Shown piece after piece: positions 4,666 to 5,206 of a stretch of 5,206 bases of DNA (its first letter is position 1; each line of letters opens with the position of its first letter). This DNA is from Desulfuromonadaceae bacterium (lineage in GTDB: Bacteria > Desulfobacterota > Desulfuromonadia > Desulfuromonadales > Geopsychrobacteraceae). The stretch is from assembly GCA_030639985.1 (NCBI GenBank), contig DAOWKG010000086.1, positions 1-5,206 on the forward strand. Reading direction: 5' to 3'. The translations under genes were made by a program, and so were the position numbers. The notes beneath the pieces are model-generated. The model ran no database searches. It saw only the letters and a program-made list of their open reading frames with translations, and was not told the origin of the DNA.

Positions 4666-5206
4666 ATGCAATCATCTCTACAGATAAAGACACTACCGTT
4701 ATCCAGTCCGGTCATCCTTGCCCCCATGGCTGGGATCACCAGCCTCCCCTACCGCCGAATCATGAAATCGTTTGGTGCCGGATTGGTTTATTCAGAAATG
4801 GTCAGCGCCAACGGCCTGATTCGCGATGGCAAGAACACCAAGCAGCTACTAACCACCAGTAGCGATGAATTTCCTCTGGGAATTCAGTTATTTGGCGACG
4901 ATCCTGTTGTGTTGGCAAAAGCCGCCACAGTGGTAGGTGGGAATGCTGCACTGCTCGACATCAATATGGGCTGCCCAGTCAAGAAAGTTGTTCGTAGCGG
5001 TGCTGGCAGTGCACTGCTACAAAAGCCTCAACACATCGGTCAAATTATTGCTGCCGTACGCAGAGTATACCACGGCCCTTTAACGGTAAAAATTCGTTCG
5101 GGATGGGACGATGAATCACTAAATTTTCTCGAAATTGGCCAAATTGTTGAAGCTGAAGGGGTTGATGCAATCACCCTCCATCCCCGCTCCCGCAACCAAG
5201 GCTTCG
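4666..5206 (+). CDS. dusB: tRNA-dihydrouridine synthase, DusB/NifR3 type (5' part, truncated by window edge)
   Basis: Flavin-dependent enzyme that reduces uridine to dihydrouridine in the tRNA D-loop, using NADPH. The first 180 residues are present, covering about half of the usual 320-350 residue protein. Seen in order: the N-terminal FMN-site motif APMAGITSLPYRR (19-31), GAGLVYSEMVSA (37-48), GIQLFGDDP (72-80), the hallmark DINMGCPVKKV (98-108) with catalytic Cys103, AGSALLQ (113-119), TVKIRSGW (140-147) with FMN-contacting Lys142, and ITLHPRSRNQGF (169-180) with His172. The KKV after the Cys and the AGSALLQ segment point to DusB rather than DusA or DusC. ATG at 4666 is the only usual start codon in this frame after the stop at 4588 and before the conserved region. 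There is no Shine-Dalgarno in front of it, only AT-rich sequence. The gene diverges from gltA. In many proteobacteria nifR3 heads an operon with ntrBC or fis; what follows here is not visible. Confidence 0.93.
   Translation, partial: MQSSLQIKTLPLSSPVILAPMAGITSLPYRRIMKSFGAGLVYSEMVSANGLIRDGKNTKQLLTTSSDEFPLGIQLFGDDPVVLAKAATVVGGNAALLDINMGCPVKKVVRSGAGSALLQKPQHIGQIIAAVRRVYHGPLTVKIRSGWDDESLNFLEIGQIVEAEGVDAITLHPRSRNQGF

Noticed and set aside
4653..4862. 69-codon plus-strand frame starting at ATG 4653
   Set aside because: It is out of frame with the strongly conserved DusB coding sequence starting at 4666, is Pro/His-rich as expected of a shadow frame, and has no ribosome site.
1..5206. Mobile elements, CRISPR arrays, tRNA or rRNA genes, toxin-antitoxin or phage genes
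   Set aside because: No transposase or integrase motifs, terminal repeats, regularly spaced repeats or structural RNA sequences were seen on either strand.

Overview
The window reads as an ordinary chromosomal segment of moderate G+C from a Gram-negative bacterium. The likely source is the Desulfuromonadia (Geobacter/Desulfuromonas/Pelobacter relatives). The pointers are a eukaryotic-type citrate synthase, a form known to be characteristic of Geobacteraceae, an outer-membrane OmpA-type lipoprotein, and a good sigma-54 promoter match. The assignment is an inference from gene content; no rRNA or other marker is present.

Layout from left to right: (1) a plus-strand class I SAM-dependent methyltransferase (47-910), ending at a strong bidirectional terminator. 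(2) Converging on it, a minus-strand alpha/beta-hydrolase-fold protein (966-1778) whose nucleophile position is glycine instead of serine. (3) A 383-bp AT-rich gap (1779-2161) holding a sigma-54-type -24/-12 promoter for the hydrolase, two 16-bp inverted repeats at enhancer-like distance, and the terminator of the next gene. (4) A minus-strand glycine-zipper/OmpA-domain lipoprotein (2162-2851). (5) Minus-strand gltA, citrate synthase (3004-4317), with its own terminator. (6) A 348-bp divergent regulatory region (4318-4665). (7) The first 180 codons of a plus-strand dusB/nifR3-type tRNA-dihydrouridine synthase, cut by the right edge; its frame is open to the window end, starting at 4666.

The three minus-strand genes (gltA, lipoprotein, hydrolase) lie head to tail, but each has its own Shine-Dalgarno and is followed by its own intrinsic terminator, so they look like three single-gene units rather than an operon. 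The genes do not form an obvious pathway. Citrate synthase is the TCA entry enzyme, the lipoprotein is an envelope component, DusB modifies tRNA, and the methyltransferase and hydrolase have unknown substrates.

No mobile element, CRISPR array, tRNA, rRNA or defence system is visible. The points most worth a second look are regulatory: the long structured gltA leader (consensus -35, inverted repeats, an in-frame leader reading frame with a good Shine-Dalgarno, and a terminator-like hairpin whose arm has an alternative upstream partner), the sigma-54 promoter with paired upstream repeats in front of the hydrolase, and the missing nucleophile in that hydrolase.
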